From positions 1 to 22,079 of IMG/VR virus record IMGVR_UViG_3300036766_000175: a stretch of 22,079 bases of DNA; one strand, written 5' to 3'. The notes beneath the pieces were generated by a model that did not search any database, was not told the DNA's origin, and saw only the letters and a list, made by a program, of their open reading frames with translations. How positions within the stretch are numbered: position 1 is the first letter of the stretch; each line of letters starts with the position of its first letter. This document shows, piece after piece, positions 8,052 to 14,794 of this stretch. This DNA is from a virus. The position numbers and the translations under genes were made by a program.

Positions 8052-9134
8052 ATGAACATTTATAGTATTGATGCTTTAAAAGAATGGGCAAAGACTCATG
8101 ACCATGAAATTGTTGGCCGCTATTTGTTTAGTGGAGAGCTCAAATCCATAGCAAGTAAGATTGTTAATGGAGAGATGGATATTCTTAAACTGTCAAGACC
8201 TTTAGGAGAAATGATTACTAAAGGAGATATTCCAGAAGAGCTTTTCCAAAAAGTTGTTCTTGATGTTGAACTTGGTAGGGCTGCAGTACCTTTAATGTAT
8301 AACCCAATCTATGATACAATCACTGATGCTAACTTTCCTCAAGACTTGAAAGCTAAATGGGCTATGTATGGAGCAGTGGTGTTCCTTGCTCATCTTGAAG
8401 GTCAGGAGGTAGAGTTTGGATCGCTGCGTGCAGAAGAAGGACCAGTTGCTTCAATTCTAACGTTTGCTGCGGGATTTGAGTATACCGAGGATATGGTAAA
8501 GTATAATCAAACTTGGAATATGACAATTCTCAATCAGGCGTTTGGAGAAGCATATAATGCATTGTTAAACCACATTCATCTCTTTCCAATTCTTGCAGGA
8601 CCTGATGTAAATTATTCAGCTCCAGGCTACGAAGATGCAAATAAAACAGCTGCCGTTTGGACGAAAGCGGATGGTTCAGCGGGAACTGACTCGGATTACG
8701 ATCTTCTTATGACTTATAGAGCAACAATTAAACAGGGATTAAAAGATGCAAGAAAGGTTGGCAGACCAGCATCTGTTCTTTTAGCTCCTTCAGTGGATGA
8801 AATCGACATCAGCGAAGCTATCAATAGAATGGTGCTTACTTCCGGCAGAGTTCTTCCTGCGTTTACCGACATCACCTCATTCATTTATTATGATGGCTGG
8901 ACAACAAAGGTAGCTGGAAAAACATACACGTATCAAGGTGTTCCAACAACAAAGATTTATTTGATTCGTCCAAGAGGTGGATTCAAAGAACTTGTAAAGC
9001 ATGATCTTCAAGTTCAATCAAACGCTGGAGACTTGTCTCGCTTGATTAGTGCTCAAGTTGTTGGTGTTGCACGTAGAGGAATTTACGCAGCACTGGCTGA
9101 AAACGTTCAAGAACTTACTGTTCCTGCCGCATAG
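8052..9134 (+). CDS. Major capsid protein (HK97 fold)
   Basis: Forms the icosahedral shell. The 360-residue length, gene order (protease/scaffold, decoration, then this) and patterns support an HK97-type capsid protein: an N-arm (about 1-75), ELGRAAVPLMYNPIYDTI (73-90), a long spine-helix region (about 145-175, YTEDMVKYNQTWNMTILNQA), the A-domain with RPASVLLAPS (238-247) and IYLIRPRGGF (302-311), and a C-terminal Q-V-V-G-V-A-R-R-G segment (335-343). There is no N-terminal scaffold domain. AGGAGG at 8039-8044 overlaps the stop of the decoration gene and precedes the ATG by 7 bases. I cannot confirm a protease cleavage site. Confidence 0.88.
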   Translation: MNIYSIDALKEWAKTHDHEIVGRYLFSGELKSIASKIVNGEMDILKLSRPLGEMITKGDIPEELFQKVVLDVELGRAAVPLMYNPIYDTITDANFPQDLKAKWAMYGAVVFLAHLEGQEVEFGSLRAEEGPVASILTFAAGFEYTEDMVKYNQTWNMTILNQAFGEAYNALLNHIHLFPILAGPDVNYSAPGYEDANKTAAVWTKADGSAGTDSDYDLLMTYRATIKQGLKDARKVGRPASVLLAPSVDEIDISEAINRMVLTSGRVLPAFTDITSFIYYDGWTTKVAGKTYTYQGVPTTKIYLIRPRGGFKELVKHDLQVQSNAGDLSRLISAQVVGVARRGIYAALAENVQELTVPAA

Positions 9135-9161
9135 TAATAATTACATAGGAGGTGTTGCACA

Positions 9162-9509
9162 GTGGACCTGACATATTTACGTTTAATTGTTGATGAGAGA
9201 ATAGCTTCAGGTGGCTCAGAAGCTGATACGTCTTTTACTGATGTAGAATTAATTGCCATTGCAACTCAATGTGAAAATGATCTTTATTTAACTGCTTCTG
9301 AAGTATGGAGAATAAAAGCTGGCCTTATTCAAGATAGAATAGCAAACTATTCAATAGGCTCAGAGTCAGTTACATATGTGTCACTTCTTGAAGCATATAA
9401 TCATGCAATAGCGCTATCAATGGAGTATAAGAACAAAGGTGGCAATGCTGCTAAAGTGTTCTCTCAAACACCTCCTGATGTATTACATTCAGAGGATGAA
9501 GATGAATGA
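9162..9509 (+). CDS. Head-tail connector, adaptor (gp6/gp15-like)
   Basis: A 115-residue mostly helical protein in the position of the adaptor ring that binds under the portal (HK97 gp6, SPP1 gp15 type). YLRLIVDERIASGG, TDVELIAIATQCENDLYLTASEVWRIKAG and the C-terminal helix AYNHAIALSMEYKNKGG fit the four-helix design of that family. The start is GTG at 9162, with AGGAGGTG at 9147-9154. The end overlaps the next gene by 8 bases. Assignment is by position and helical pattern. Confidence 0.75.
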   Translation: MDLTYLRLIVDERIASGGSEADTSFTDVELIAIATQCENDLYLTASEVWRIKAGLIQDRIANYSIGSESVTYVSLLEAYNHAIALSMEYKNKGGNAAKVFSQTPPDVLHSEDEDE

Positions 9510-9885
9510 CGTTCAACGTTTACGAGCTGATGTACAACATATTATTGATGAGAACCCTTCTATTATTCAAATTACAAAAAAAGAATACATCGATGATGGT
9601 GCTGGAGGCAAAACTGAAGTAATCACTACTGCTACTGAATTTATAGCAAGAATTTTTTCGACAGCCGTTAAACCTGCAATAGACATTATTCAACCAGCAG
9701 GAATACAGCATCGAAACGAATATAAATTAGTTGCTGCCTTTAACGCTGAAATAGCAGAAGCAACAGAAAATGTTAAGCAAACATTTACAGTGGATAGCAT
9801 TACATATCTCATTACTGAACTTGCTATCATAAAATATGCAGCAAGCATTATTTCAAAAGAAGCTATACTAATGAAGGTGAGCTAA
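9502..9885 (+). CDS. Head closure or head-tail joining protein
   Basis: A 127-residue protein from the chosen ATG at 9502, served by AGAGGA at 9491-9496; ATG 9496 is an alternative adding two residues. The frame stays open further upstream to 9439, but that part lies wholly within the previous gene and has no ribosome binding site. YIDDGAGGKTEVITTATEFIARIF and FTVDSITYLITELAIIKYAASIISKEAIL give a beta-barrel profile like stopper proteins that close the connector channel (SPP1 gp16 type). Its place second in the connector group agrees. Function is inferred mainly from position. Confidence 0.72.
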   Translation: MNDVQRLRADVQHIIDENPSIIQITKKEYIDDGAGGKTEVITTATEFIARIFSTAVKPAIDIIQPAGIQHRNEYKLVAAFNAEIAEATENVKQTFTVDSITYLITELAIIKYAASIISKEAILMKVS

Positions 9886-10230
9886 ATGCCTGGTGCAAAT
9901 GAAGTAAATGATAAGTTGACTGAACATGTATCAAGAAGAGTCGCTGGATTGTATGTTTTATGTGACTCTGAAGGTAAAGGAACTCTTGAAGCCGAAGCAA
10001 AAAGAAATGCACCTTGGACCGATAGAACAAGTAATGCTCGTCAAGGATTGCATGGTGGAGCTGAGTTTGACGGCAGCGACATTGTCATTTATGTTGCTCA
10101 TACGATGGAATATGGAATTTACTTAGAGTTAGCTAATGCAGCCAAATATGCAATTCTTATGCCAACAATAGACAAAAACCTTGAGCATATTAGAAAAGTT
10201 GTCACAGATTATTGGCAAGGTACTGAATGA
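9886..10230 (+). CDS. HK97 gp10-like neck / tail-joining protein
   Basis: A 114-residue protein of the HK97 gp10-like type. The recognisable run is RNAPWTDRTSNARQGLHGG (residues 40-58), followed by a beta segment DIVIYVAHTMEYGIYLELA and KYAILMPTI, a combination common in neck proteins of siphophages. ATG follows the upstream stop directly; GGTGAG at 9876-9881 is a modest ribosome binding site. It overlaps the next gene by 4 bases (ATGA). Likely joins connector and tail. Confidence 0.83.
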   Translation: MPGANEVNDKLTEHVSRRVAGLYVLCDSEGKGTLEAEAKRNAPWTDRTSNARQGLHGGAEFDGSDIVIYVAHTMEYGIYLELANAAKYAILMPTIDKNLEHIRKVVTDYWQGTE

Positions 10231-10580
10231 GAGCTGAAATCAGAACGAGATTACTCACTCTAGTCAGCAACCGAGTTTATGAACCATATTCGCCAACTAA
10301 AGACACTGTGAAACCTTTCATAGTTGTTAAATTTGGTGTTGAGGTTCCTGATAATGTTTACTATGCATATCGACAAGTGGTTCAAGTCTGGCCATATGTT
10401 GTAAGAGGTTCATACACAGTTTTGGATACGTTTGTATCACAAATTATTGGAGCTCTAAAAGAGCCGATAGATACTGTTCCTTTAAAGTATGAAGGAACTG
10501 TAGGTCAAGATTATTTTGACCCAGATTGGCAAGCCTTAACTCAAGGCTTACAGTTTTCATATGCCACAATACACGATTAG
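10227..10580 (+). CDS. Tail completion (terminator) protein
   Basis: A 117-residue protein in the place of the tail-completion ring that caps the tail tube before head attachment (SPP1 gp17 / lambda gpU type). It has the family-like pattern of an N-terminal helix, P-F-I-V-V-K-F-G strand, VVQVWPYVVRGSYTVLDTFVSQIIGAL and a final strand LTQGLQFSYATIHD. ATGA overlap with the upstream gene indicates coupling. The stop overlaps the AGGAGGT (10579-10585) of the tail tube gene. Confidence 0.75.
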   Translation: MRAEIRTRLLTLVSNRVYEPYSPTKDTVKPFIVVKFGVEVPDNVYYAYRQVVQVWPYVVRGSYTVLDTFVSQIIGALKEPIDTVPLKYEGTVGQDYFDPDWQALTQGLQFSYATIHD

Positions 10581-10589
10581 GAGGTAGAA

Positions 10590-11516
10590 ATGGCAGATCA
10601 AATTAAGAAGGGGTATTTGAGAGGCGTTAGAGGACTTCTCGTTACTCCATTAAATACTGATGGCTCGCTTCCTTCAGTTGTTCCTGAAGTAGCAGCGACT
10701 GCAAATACAGGAGTAGGTACCAGTCTTATTACGTGGACTGCAAAAGCGGGAATGGGAGTTTCTGGAAATAGCATTGTTGTTATTCTTCAGAACCCTGGTG
10801 CAAATAGCCAAGCTCTATCAGTTACAGTTTATCTGAGAGCTATTCTGGTTAGTCTTGCGACTGATGGAACTGGAGTAATTACCACAACGGCTACTTTACT
10901 TAAAGCTGCTATTGCAGCTAGTGCAGAAGCTTCGTTGCTTGTGGTTTGTTCAGGTGCAGGTGCAGCAGGACTTATAACGGACCAAACTGCTCATCTTGTT
11001 GGTGGAACTGATCAGCAAGGAGCAAACTATTGGGTAAACACACCAGAAGAAGTTGGTTATACAGCAAAAGTTGAAGCCGGTGCAGAAGACACTTTAAGAG
11101 GTGGTGATGCCGTTTTAACGTCAGTAAAAGATCCTGATATTGTCAAAGGAATAACACTTGCCATTCGTGATGCTCGGTTTGATGCTAAGTTAGCTGAAAT
11201 CATAGATGGTGGAACGCTTATTGAAGATGGCGGAGAGATAATTGGATACACAGCTCCAACAGTTGCTGCTCAGGCAACTCCAATTCCTTTTAGAGCGAAA
11301 GTGTATGTTCAGTCATACAATGAAACCGGTCATAGAGAAGCTTATCTCGCATATAATTTCGTTTACTGCATCGGAAAGCTAGGAAACATCACACATACAG
11401 ACAAGGCGTGGGGATCAGCAATATTCAATGTTGATGCAAGCGAAAATCCAAGCACATTGGCGAGCGTTTATTCAAAAGAATTTGTTGACACATTACCAAC
11501 TGAAGCAGGCGTATAA
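10590..11516 (+). CDS. Major tail tube protein with inserted beta domain
   Basis: Forms the hexameric rings stacked into the tail tube. The 308-residue chain splits into a short N-terminus (KKGYLRGVRGLLVTPLNTDG), an inserted domain (about 33-144) and a C-terminal tube body (about 145-308) with GYTAKVEAGAEDTLRGGD, DIVKGITLAIRDARFDAKLAEII, IPFRAKVYVQSYN and the C-terminal YNFVYCIGKLG. The inserted domain matches that of the decoration protein: ITWTA, GNSIVVILQNPG, ILVSLATDG, VITTTATLLKAAI, HLVGGTD. Tube identity follows from position after the completion protein, size and beta-rich body. AGGAGGT at 10579-10585 sets the start. A hairpin follows the stop. Confidence 0.85.
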   Translation: MADQIKKGYLRGVRGLLVTPLNTDGSLPSVVPEVAATANTGVGTSLITWTAKAGMGVSGNSIVVILQNPGANSQALSVTVYLRAILVSLATDGTGVITTTATLLKAAIAASAEASLLVVCSGAGAAGLITDQTAHLVGGTDQQGANYWVNTPEEVGYTAKVEAGAEDTLRGGDAVLTSVKDPDIVKGITLAIRDARFDAKLAEIIDGGTLIEDGGEIIGYTAPTVAAQATPIPFRAKVYVQSYNETGHREAYLAYNFVYCIGKLGNITHTDKAWGSAIFNVDASENPSTLASVYSKEFVDTLPTEAGV

Positions 11517-11521
11517 ATTAA

Positions 11522-11547
11522 AGCAGCAAGCTTAAAAACTTGCTGCT
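11522..11547 (+). promoter_or_regulatory. Hairpin after tail tube gene (attenuator or weak terminator)
   Basis: AGCAGCAAG at 11522-11530 pairs perfectly with CTTGCTGCT at 11539-11547 over an 8-base A-rich loop. It is followed by ATTT rather than a long T-run, so at best a leaky terminator, an RNA-processing or mRNA-protecting structure setting tail tube level. CTATTTGAGG (11546-11555) follows and is repeated after the hairpin at 12070-12098. Confidence 0.6.
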
Positions 11548-11562
11548 ATTTGAGGAGGCAAC

Positions 11563-11718
11563 ATGAATTTAAAGAAGTTTTTTAAAGTTTTCAAACTCAA
11601 GAAGGAAGAATCCGTCTTGAGAGCAAGAATTATCAGGGCTGATGGAACGGTTGAAGACCTTGGAGTAATCGCAAGGGGTAAAGCAATTAAAAATTTCACG
11701 GAGGTGAAACATGGCTGA
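11563..11718 (+). CDS. 51-residue basic phage protein
   Basis: A short gene with a strong AGGAGG at 11553-11558 four bases before the ATG. The product starts with a basic helix (MNLKKFFKVFKLKKEES), then LRARIIRADGTVEDLGVIARGKAI. In my recollection the segment R-x-I-R-A-D-G-T-V-E-D-L-G-V begins longer phage proteins whose remainder resembles the next gene here, so these two may be one protein split in two. Its last 8 bases overlap that gene, and it contains that gene's ribosome binding site (GGAGGTG). It would be missed by length cut-offs. Function unknown. Confidence 0.72.
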   Translation: MNLKKFFKVFKLKKEESVLRARIIRADGTVEDLGVIARGKAIKNFTEVKHG

Positions 11719-12064
11719 TGTAACTGTCTTAACACAAAAAGGTGAGGAGTGGGTTGTTGATTTAATGGCCGCAGTGACACAGTATGGAACTTGGGGAACA
11801 GGTGCAGGAACGGCCGCAAAAGGCGACTTAACAATGTTTACTGAAGCACCGGAAGCAAGGATCTCAACAACAATTACTCAACCCGTTGCTGATAAGGTTC
11901 AACATGTTTGGTTGATGACTTCTGCTGCAGGAGCAACGATTACGGAGGCAGGAATATTTTCTGCCATAACTGTTGGAACGATGTATTATCATGCTTCCTT
12001 TACAGGAATTGTTTTAAGTGCTGGTGACAAGATAGAATTCACTCTTCAAAACGAGGTAACTTAA
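11711..12064 (+). CDS. Phage structural protein, tail-fibre-associated type
   Basis: A 117-residue protein with a pattern common in tail-region genes: TQYGTWGTGAGTAAKGDLTMFTEAPEARIS, then DKVQHVWLMTSAAGATITEAGIFSAITVGTMYYHASFTGIVLSAGDKIEFTLQNEV. The G-T-G-(A/T)-x-A element, the I-T-E-A-G-I-F strand and the closing L-S-A-G-D-x-I-x-F-T strand fit a small beta-sandwich that I associate with virion-surface or fibre-like proteins of uncultured phages; I cannot name a family. It overlaps the 51-residue gene by 8 bases and is flanked by hairpins. Virion location is inferred. Confidence 0.75.
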   Translation: MADVTVLTQKGEEWVVDLMAAVTQYGTWGTGAGTAAKGDLTMFTEAPEARISTTITQPVADKVQHVWLMTSAAGATITEAGIFSAITVGTMYYHASFTGIVLSAGDKIEFTLQNEVT

Positions 12065-12069
12065 TTCGA

Positions 12070-12098
12070 GGGGTCAGGGATATAAAATTCCTGACTCT
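12070..12098 (+). promoter_or_regulatory. Hairpin before the repeat-protein gene
   Basis: GGTCAGG (12072-12078) pairs with CCTGACT (12090-12096), and with G-T wobbles the stem extends over 12070-12080 and 12088-12098, leaving a 7-base loop. No T-run follows, so it is probably an attenuator or translational element. CTATTTGAGG at 12099-12108 follows, the same ten bases as after the hairpin at 11522-11547, and supplies the GAGG ribosome binding site of the next gene. Confidence 0.6.
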
Positions 12099-12112
12099 CT
12101 ATTTGAGGTAAA

Positions 12113-14017
12113 ATGGCACATACTTACGACACAAAAGCTGAGACTAATGGCTCTGCAAATCCATTAACTCTGGCTTATACTTGTGGGACTGGGGCGACCC
12201 TATTAGTCCTTTGTATTGTTGTTTCAGGCTCGACTAACAGGACTGGAGGAAATCCAACTTATAACGGAGTTGAGATGACGCCTGTATATGAAAATATTAA
12301 ATATGCTTCGTCTCCTGAAAACTCCGTGAGTATGTATTATTTGTTAAGCCCTCCGACTGGAAGTGCCTACAATATTTCAGTTCCAAATTCTGGTTCGCTA
12401 ACAATGTGGTTGTCTGCTTCATCTTACAAAGCCCAAAGTGGTTACACAAGCGCCTACGATGTAGGAAAAACAAACACAGGACTTTCTGCTAACCCTTCGG
12501 ATTTGATAACTACGACAGTTGACGGAGATGTATGTGTCCAAGTTGTTGGAGATGGCTATAGAGATGTTCCTTCTGGACAAACTCATACTTGGTTAAACGA
12601 CCACGACTTCGGGGCAAATGTTGGGGCAAATCAATATGCCTTACAGGCAACTGCTGGCAATATTACAATGGGCTTTACTGAGTCTTCCGATGACTGGCAA
12701 ATGATTACTGCATCGTGGAAAGAAGTTCTGGGAGCAACTCAAAAAGCACTTTCAGTTGCTATGAGCAATGTTTTATCAAGAATATTGAAAACTTCAAAGC
12801 GACCCTCTGTAACTATGTCAAACGTTCTCACAAGAGTTAGAAAAATAAGCAAGTTTCCTTCTATTACAATGGTTAATAATCTTGTTTTCAGCAAGGGAAA
12901 ACTTTTGAGTAAAGCAATTTCAATAACAATGGTTAATGTTTTAAATATTGCAAGGTCTTTTATTAAAGTTAAAACTTTGTCGGTTATCTTGACTTCAGTT
13001 TTAGGTATAAGTAAAAAAATTAGTAAATTTCCTTCAATTATTTCAGTTGGAATTTTATCTATTAGAAAGCAAATTAAGAAAAATCTTTCAATAACAATGG
13101 TTAATGTGCTTACAAAGGTTAGAAAGATTTTAAAAACTTGTTCAGTTGCTATGGTAACTATTTTAGTTATTCTATACCAAAAAATATTAGGAAAAGTCTT
13201 GTTAGTTATAACCAGTAATGTTCTTGCAATTCAAAAAACAGCAAAGAAAATTCTCTCACTTATTTCGAGTTACCCTGTTGTTCTATTCAAGGGATTTTAT
13301 AAATCTGTTTCTGTTGTGTTGACAAGTGTTTTAAGTGTGAGCAAAAGGGTTGAGAAAAGCCTTTCAGTTGTTTTAGCAAGTGTGCTGTCAATTCTTAAAG
13401 GTCACATATTCATTAAATCTCTGTCAGTTATTTTACAGAGCGTTTTAGGTATTGCAAAGCAAATAAGGAAAAATCTCACTGTAACTGTATCAAATATTCT
13501 TACTATTATTTATCATAAAATCTGGATAAAAGTCTTATCAGTATTTTCTGCTGGCGTTCTATCTATCAGTAAGAAAGTTAGCAAAATACTTTCAGTTATA
13601 ATGGACAATCTTTTATCTATTGCTCATCAGTTTATTGCTGGCGGGGCAATTCAAAAAAGTCTTTCTGTTGTTTCAGAAAATCTTTTATCTATGCAAAAAG
13701 AAGTTAGCAAAATGCTTTCAGTAGTAATGCAGAACATTGTAACTCTTTCAAAGCAAAATACAGGAACTGTATACAAGTCTCTCTCAGTAGTCTCATCTAA
13801 TATTCTTAATCTTTCAAGGGGAATTTTTAAATCATTGTCGACAGTTATGCAAAACGTACTTTCTCTTGCTAAGAAAGGTAAACGAATAGTTGTAAATATA
13901 ATGATAGTGGTAAAAGAGCGTCGATTTTCTGGGTCACATAAAGATCAAATGCAACACGGCGTTGTCGTAAAAGAGAAACAACACGACGTTGTCGTAAGGG
14001 AGCATGAATATGATTAA
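12113..14017 (+). CDS. Repeat protein: beta-rich head plus ~20 K-x-L-S-V repeats
   Basis: Residues 1-207 form a beta-rich globular domain (ATLLVLCIVVSG, NPTYNGVEMTPVYE, DDWQMITASWKEV), a lectin- or jelly-roll-like pattern often seen in virion surface proteins. Residues about 211-590 are roughly twenty tandem repeats of 18 residues, some lengthened to 20, 22 or 24, with consensus K-x-L-S-(V/I)-x-M-x-N-V-L-S-I-x-K-x-x-x. Length changes are always even. Each repeat holds two short hydrophobic strands separated by polar or basic residues, suggesting a beta-solenoid or fibrous rod; a membrane-active role is an alternative given its basic, hydrophobic nature. Residues about 591-634 are charged, with the element V-V-V-(K/R)-E twice. 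No signal peptide. GAGG at 12105-12108 is a modest ribosome binding site. I infer a virion appendage; function is not known to me. Confidence 0.85.
   Translation: MAHTYDTKAETNGSANPLTLAYTCGTGATLLVLCIVVSGSTNRTGGNPTYNGVEMTPVYENIKYASSPENSVSMYYLLSPPTGSAYNISVPNSGSLTMWLSASSYKAQSGYTSAYDVGKTNTGLSANPSDLITTTVDGDVCVQVVGDGYRDVPSGQTHTWLNDHDFGANVGANQYALQATAGNITMGFTESSDDWQMITASWKEVLGATQKALSVAMSNVLSRILKTSKRPSVTMSNVLTRVRKISKFPSITMVNNLVFSKGKLLSKAISITMVNVLNIARSFIKVKTLSVILTSVLGISKKISKFPSIISVGILSIRKQIKKNLSITMVNVLTKVRKILKTCSVAMVTILVILYQKILGKVLLVITSNVLAIQKTAKKILSLISSYPVVLFKGFYKSVSVVLTSVLSVSKRVEKSLSVVLASVLSILKGHIFIKSLSVILQSVLGIAKQIRKNLTVTVSNILTIIYHKIWIKVLSVFSAGVLSISKKVSKILSVIMDNLLSIAHQFIAGGAIQKSLSVVSENLLSMQKEVSKMLSVVMQNIVTLSKQNTGTVYKSLSVVSSNILNLSRGIFKSLSTVMQNVLSLAKKGKRIVVNIMIVVKERRFSGSHKDQMQHGVVVKEKQHDVVVREHEYD
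12743..13882 (+). repeat. ~54-bp coding repeats of the repeat protein
   Basis: About twenty degenerate units encode the K-x-L-S-V repeats. The phrases (C/T)TTTC(A/T)GTT and AATGTTTTA/AATCTTTTA recur at about 54- to 72-base steps. Synonymous positions have drifted, so units are similar in protein more than in DNA, indicating an old array kept by selection rather than a recent expansion. Confidence 0.8.
13952..13997 (+). repeat. Short direct repeat (27-bp step) with internal inverted repeat
   Basis: CAACACGGCGTTGTCGTAA at 13952-13970 recurs as CAACACGACGTTGTCGTAA at 13979-13997, one base different. It encodes Q-H-(G/D)-V-V-V-(K/R)-E twice at the C-terminus of the repeat protein. Within each copy CAAC and GTTG can pair. 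Probably a small tandem duplication in coding sequence. Confidence 0.7.
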
Positions 14018-14318
14018 TGAAGAATTGCTTAAAGTTGATGTAGTTGTTGGAGACTTTGGATATGATTTTGTCTTTACACTATATCAGGAAGATGAAGTTA
14101 CTCCATTTGATTTAACAGAGTATGAACCTCATTTAGTTACATCACTATTTGACGTAGTAATGGAAAAAACAGCCACCCCAACAGATGGCAAGTGTTCTTA
14201 TACACTTGACGCGAATATATTTACAGCAATAAAAAAGATTTACGAAGCAAGAATGCGTTTATTAAAAGCAAACACAGTAGCAAGAACAGTTTTTAGATTT
14301 TATATTGTAACTATTTAA
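14010..14318 (+). CDS. Baseplate upper protein-type (BppU N-terminal-like) domain protein
   Basis: A 102-residue protein from ATG 14010, preferred because AAGGGAG at 13996-14002 then lies 7 bases upstream; ATG 14004 would add two residues with almost no spacing. The pattern VGDFGYDFVFTLYQEDEVTPFDLT, KCSYTLDANIF and YEARMRLLKANTVARTVFRFYIV matches the N-terminal domain of phage baseplate upper proteins, which normally anchors a receptor-binding or fibre protein to the tail. Here the domain stands alone, right after the repeat protein (8-base overlap), suggesting it anchors that protein to the virion. The anchoring role is inference. Confidence 0.77.
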   Translation: MINEELLKVDVVVGDFGYDFVFTLYQEDEVTPFDLTEYEPHLVTSLFDVVMEKTATPTDGKCSYTLDANIFTAIKKIYEARMRLLKANTVARTVFRFYIVTI

Positions 14319-14329
14319 AGGAGGTTGTA

Positions 14330-14794
14330 ATGGAAGAAAACAAAGTAATTTCACTGCAAGAAATTGAAGTAATTGCAAAAGGTGAGTTAGTACAAATTCC
14401 TGGATGGAAGGCTGGAACGTTTATTACTGTAAGATTGAAACCTATTGACTTAACTCCTGAGCTACTTAAATTAAGAAACGGAATTCCGAATCCACTAAAA
14501 AAGGAAGCCCAAGAAGTGTTTGAGGGTAAGAAAGCAAATCGAGAGGAAGTTGGCGAGGCTCTTCTTCAAAATCCTGGAATATTAGAACAACTTGATGTGT
14601 TTGCAAAACTAGCACTTGTTGAACCTACATATGATGAAATCCAAACACGAATGCCTCTTATCACAGAGCAAAAATTGGCGATCTTTAATTGGGTGATGGG
14701 AGGTGTTCAGGACTTAATACCGTTTCGTGAAGAACCCAAACCTGATGGTGGAATTGGTACTGACAGCAAAAAGCTTCGGGATAAGACCAAGTAG
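14330..14794 (+). CDS. Tail assembly chaperone (gpG-like)
   Basis: A 154-residue protein placed directly before a small overlapping frame and the tape measure gene, the standard place of the tail assembly chaperone that coats the tape measure during tail assembly. Its features fit: N-terminal strand with IPGWKAGTFITVRLKPIDLTPELLKL, helical middle, and LVEPTYDEIQTRMPLITEQKLAIFNWVMGGVQDLIPFR, the typical conserved end before an acidic, disordered tail. AAAGGAGG at 14317-14324 gives the start. It stops at TAG 14792-14794; a frameshift before the stop would join it to the downstream frame. Confidence 0.88.
   Translation: MEENKVISLQEIEVIAKGELVQIPGWKAGTFITVRLKPIDLTPELLKLRNGIPNPLKKEAQEVFEGKKANREEVGEALLQNPGILEQLDVFAKLALVEPTYDEIQTRMPLITEQKLAIFNWVMGGVQDLIPFREEPKPDGGIGTDSKKLRDKTK

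Noticed and set aside
9439-9501. Upstream extension of the head closure gene
   Set aside because: It lies fully inside the previous gene, adds unconserved-looking residues and lacks a ribosome binding site; ATG 9502 has one.
9926-10126. 66-codon plus-strand frame within the neck gene
   Set aside because: A shadow of the gp10-like gene in another frame without a ribosome binding site.
12743-13882. Multi-pass membrane protein reading of the K-x-L-S-V repeats
   Set aside because: The hydrophobic runs are about 8-12 residues and broken by lysines each repeat, too short for regular transmembrane helices; kept only as a less likely membrane-active alternative.
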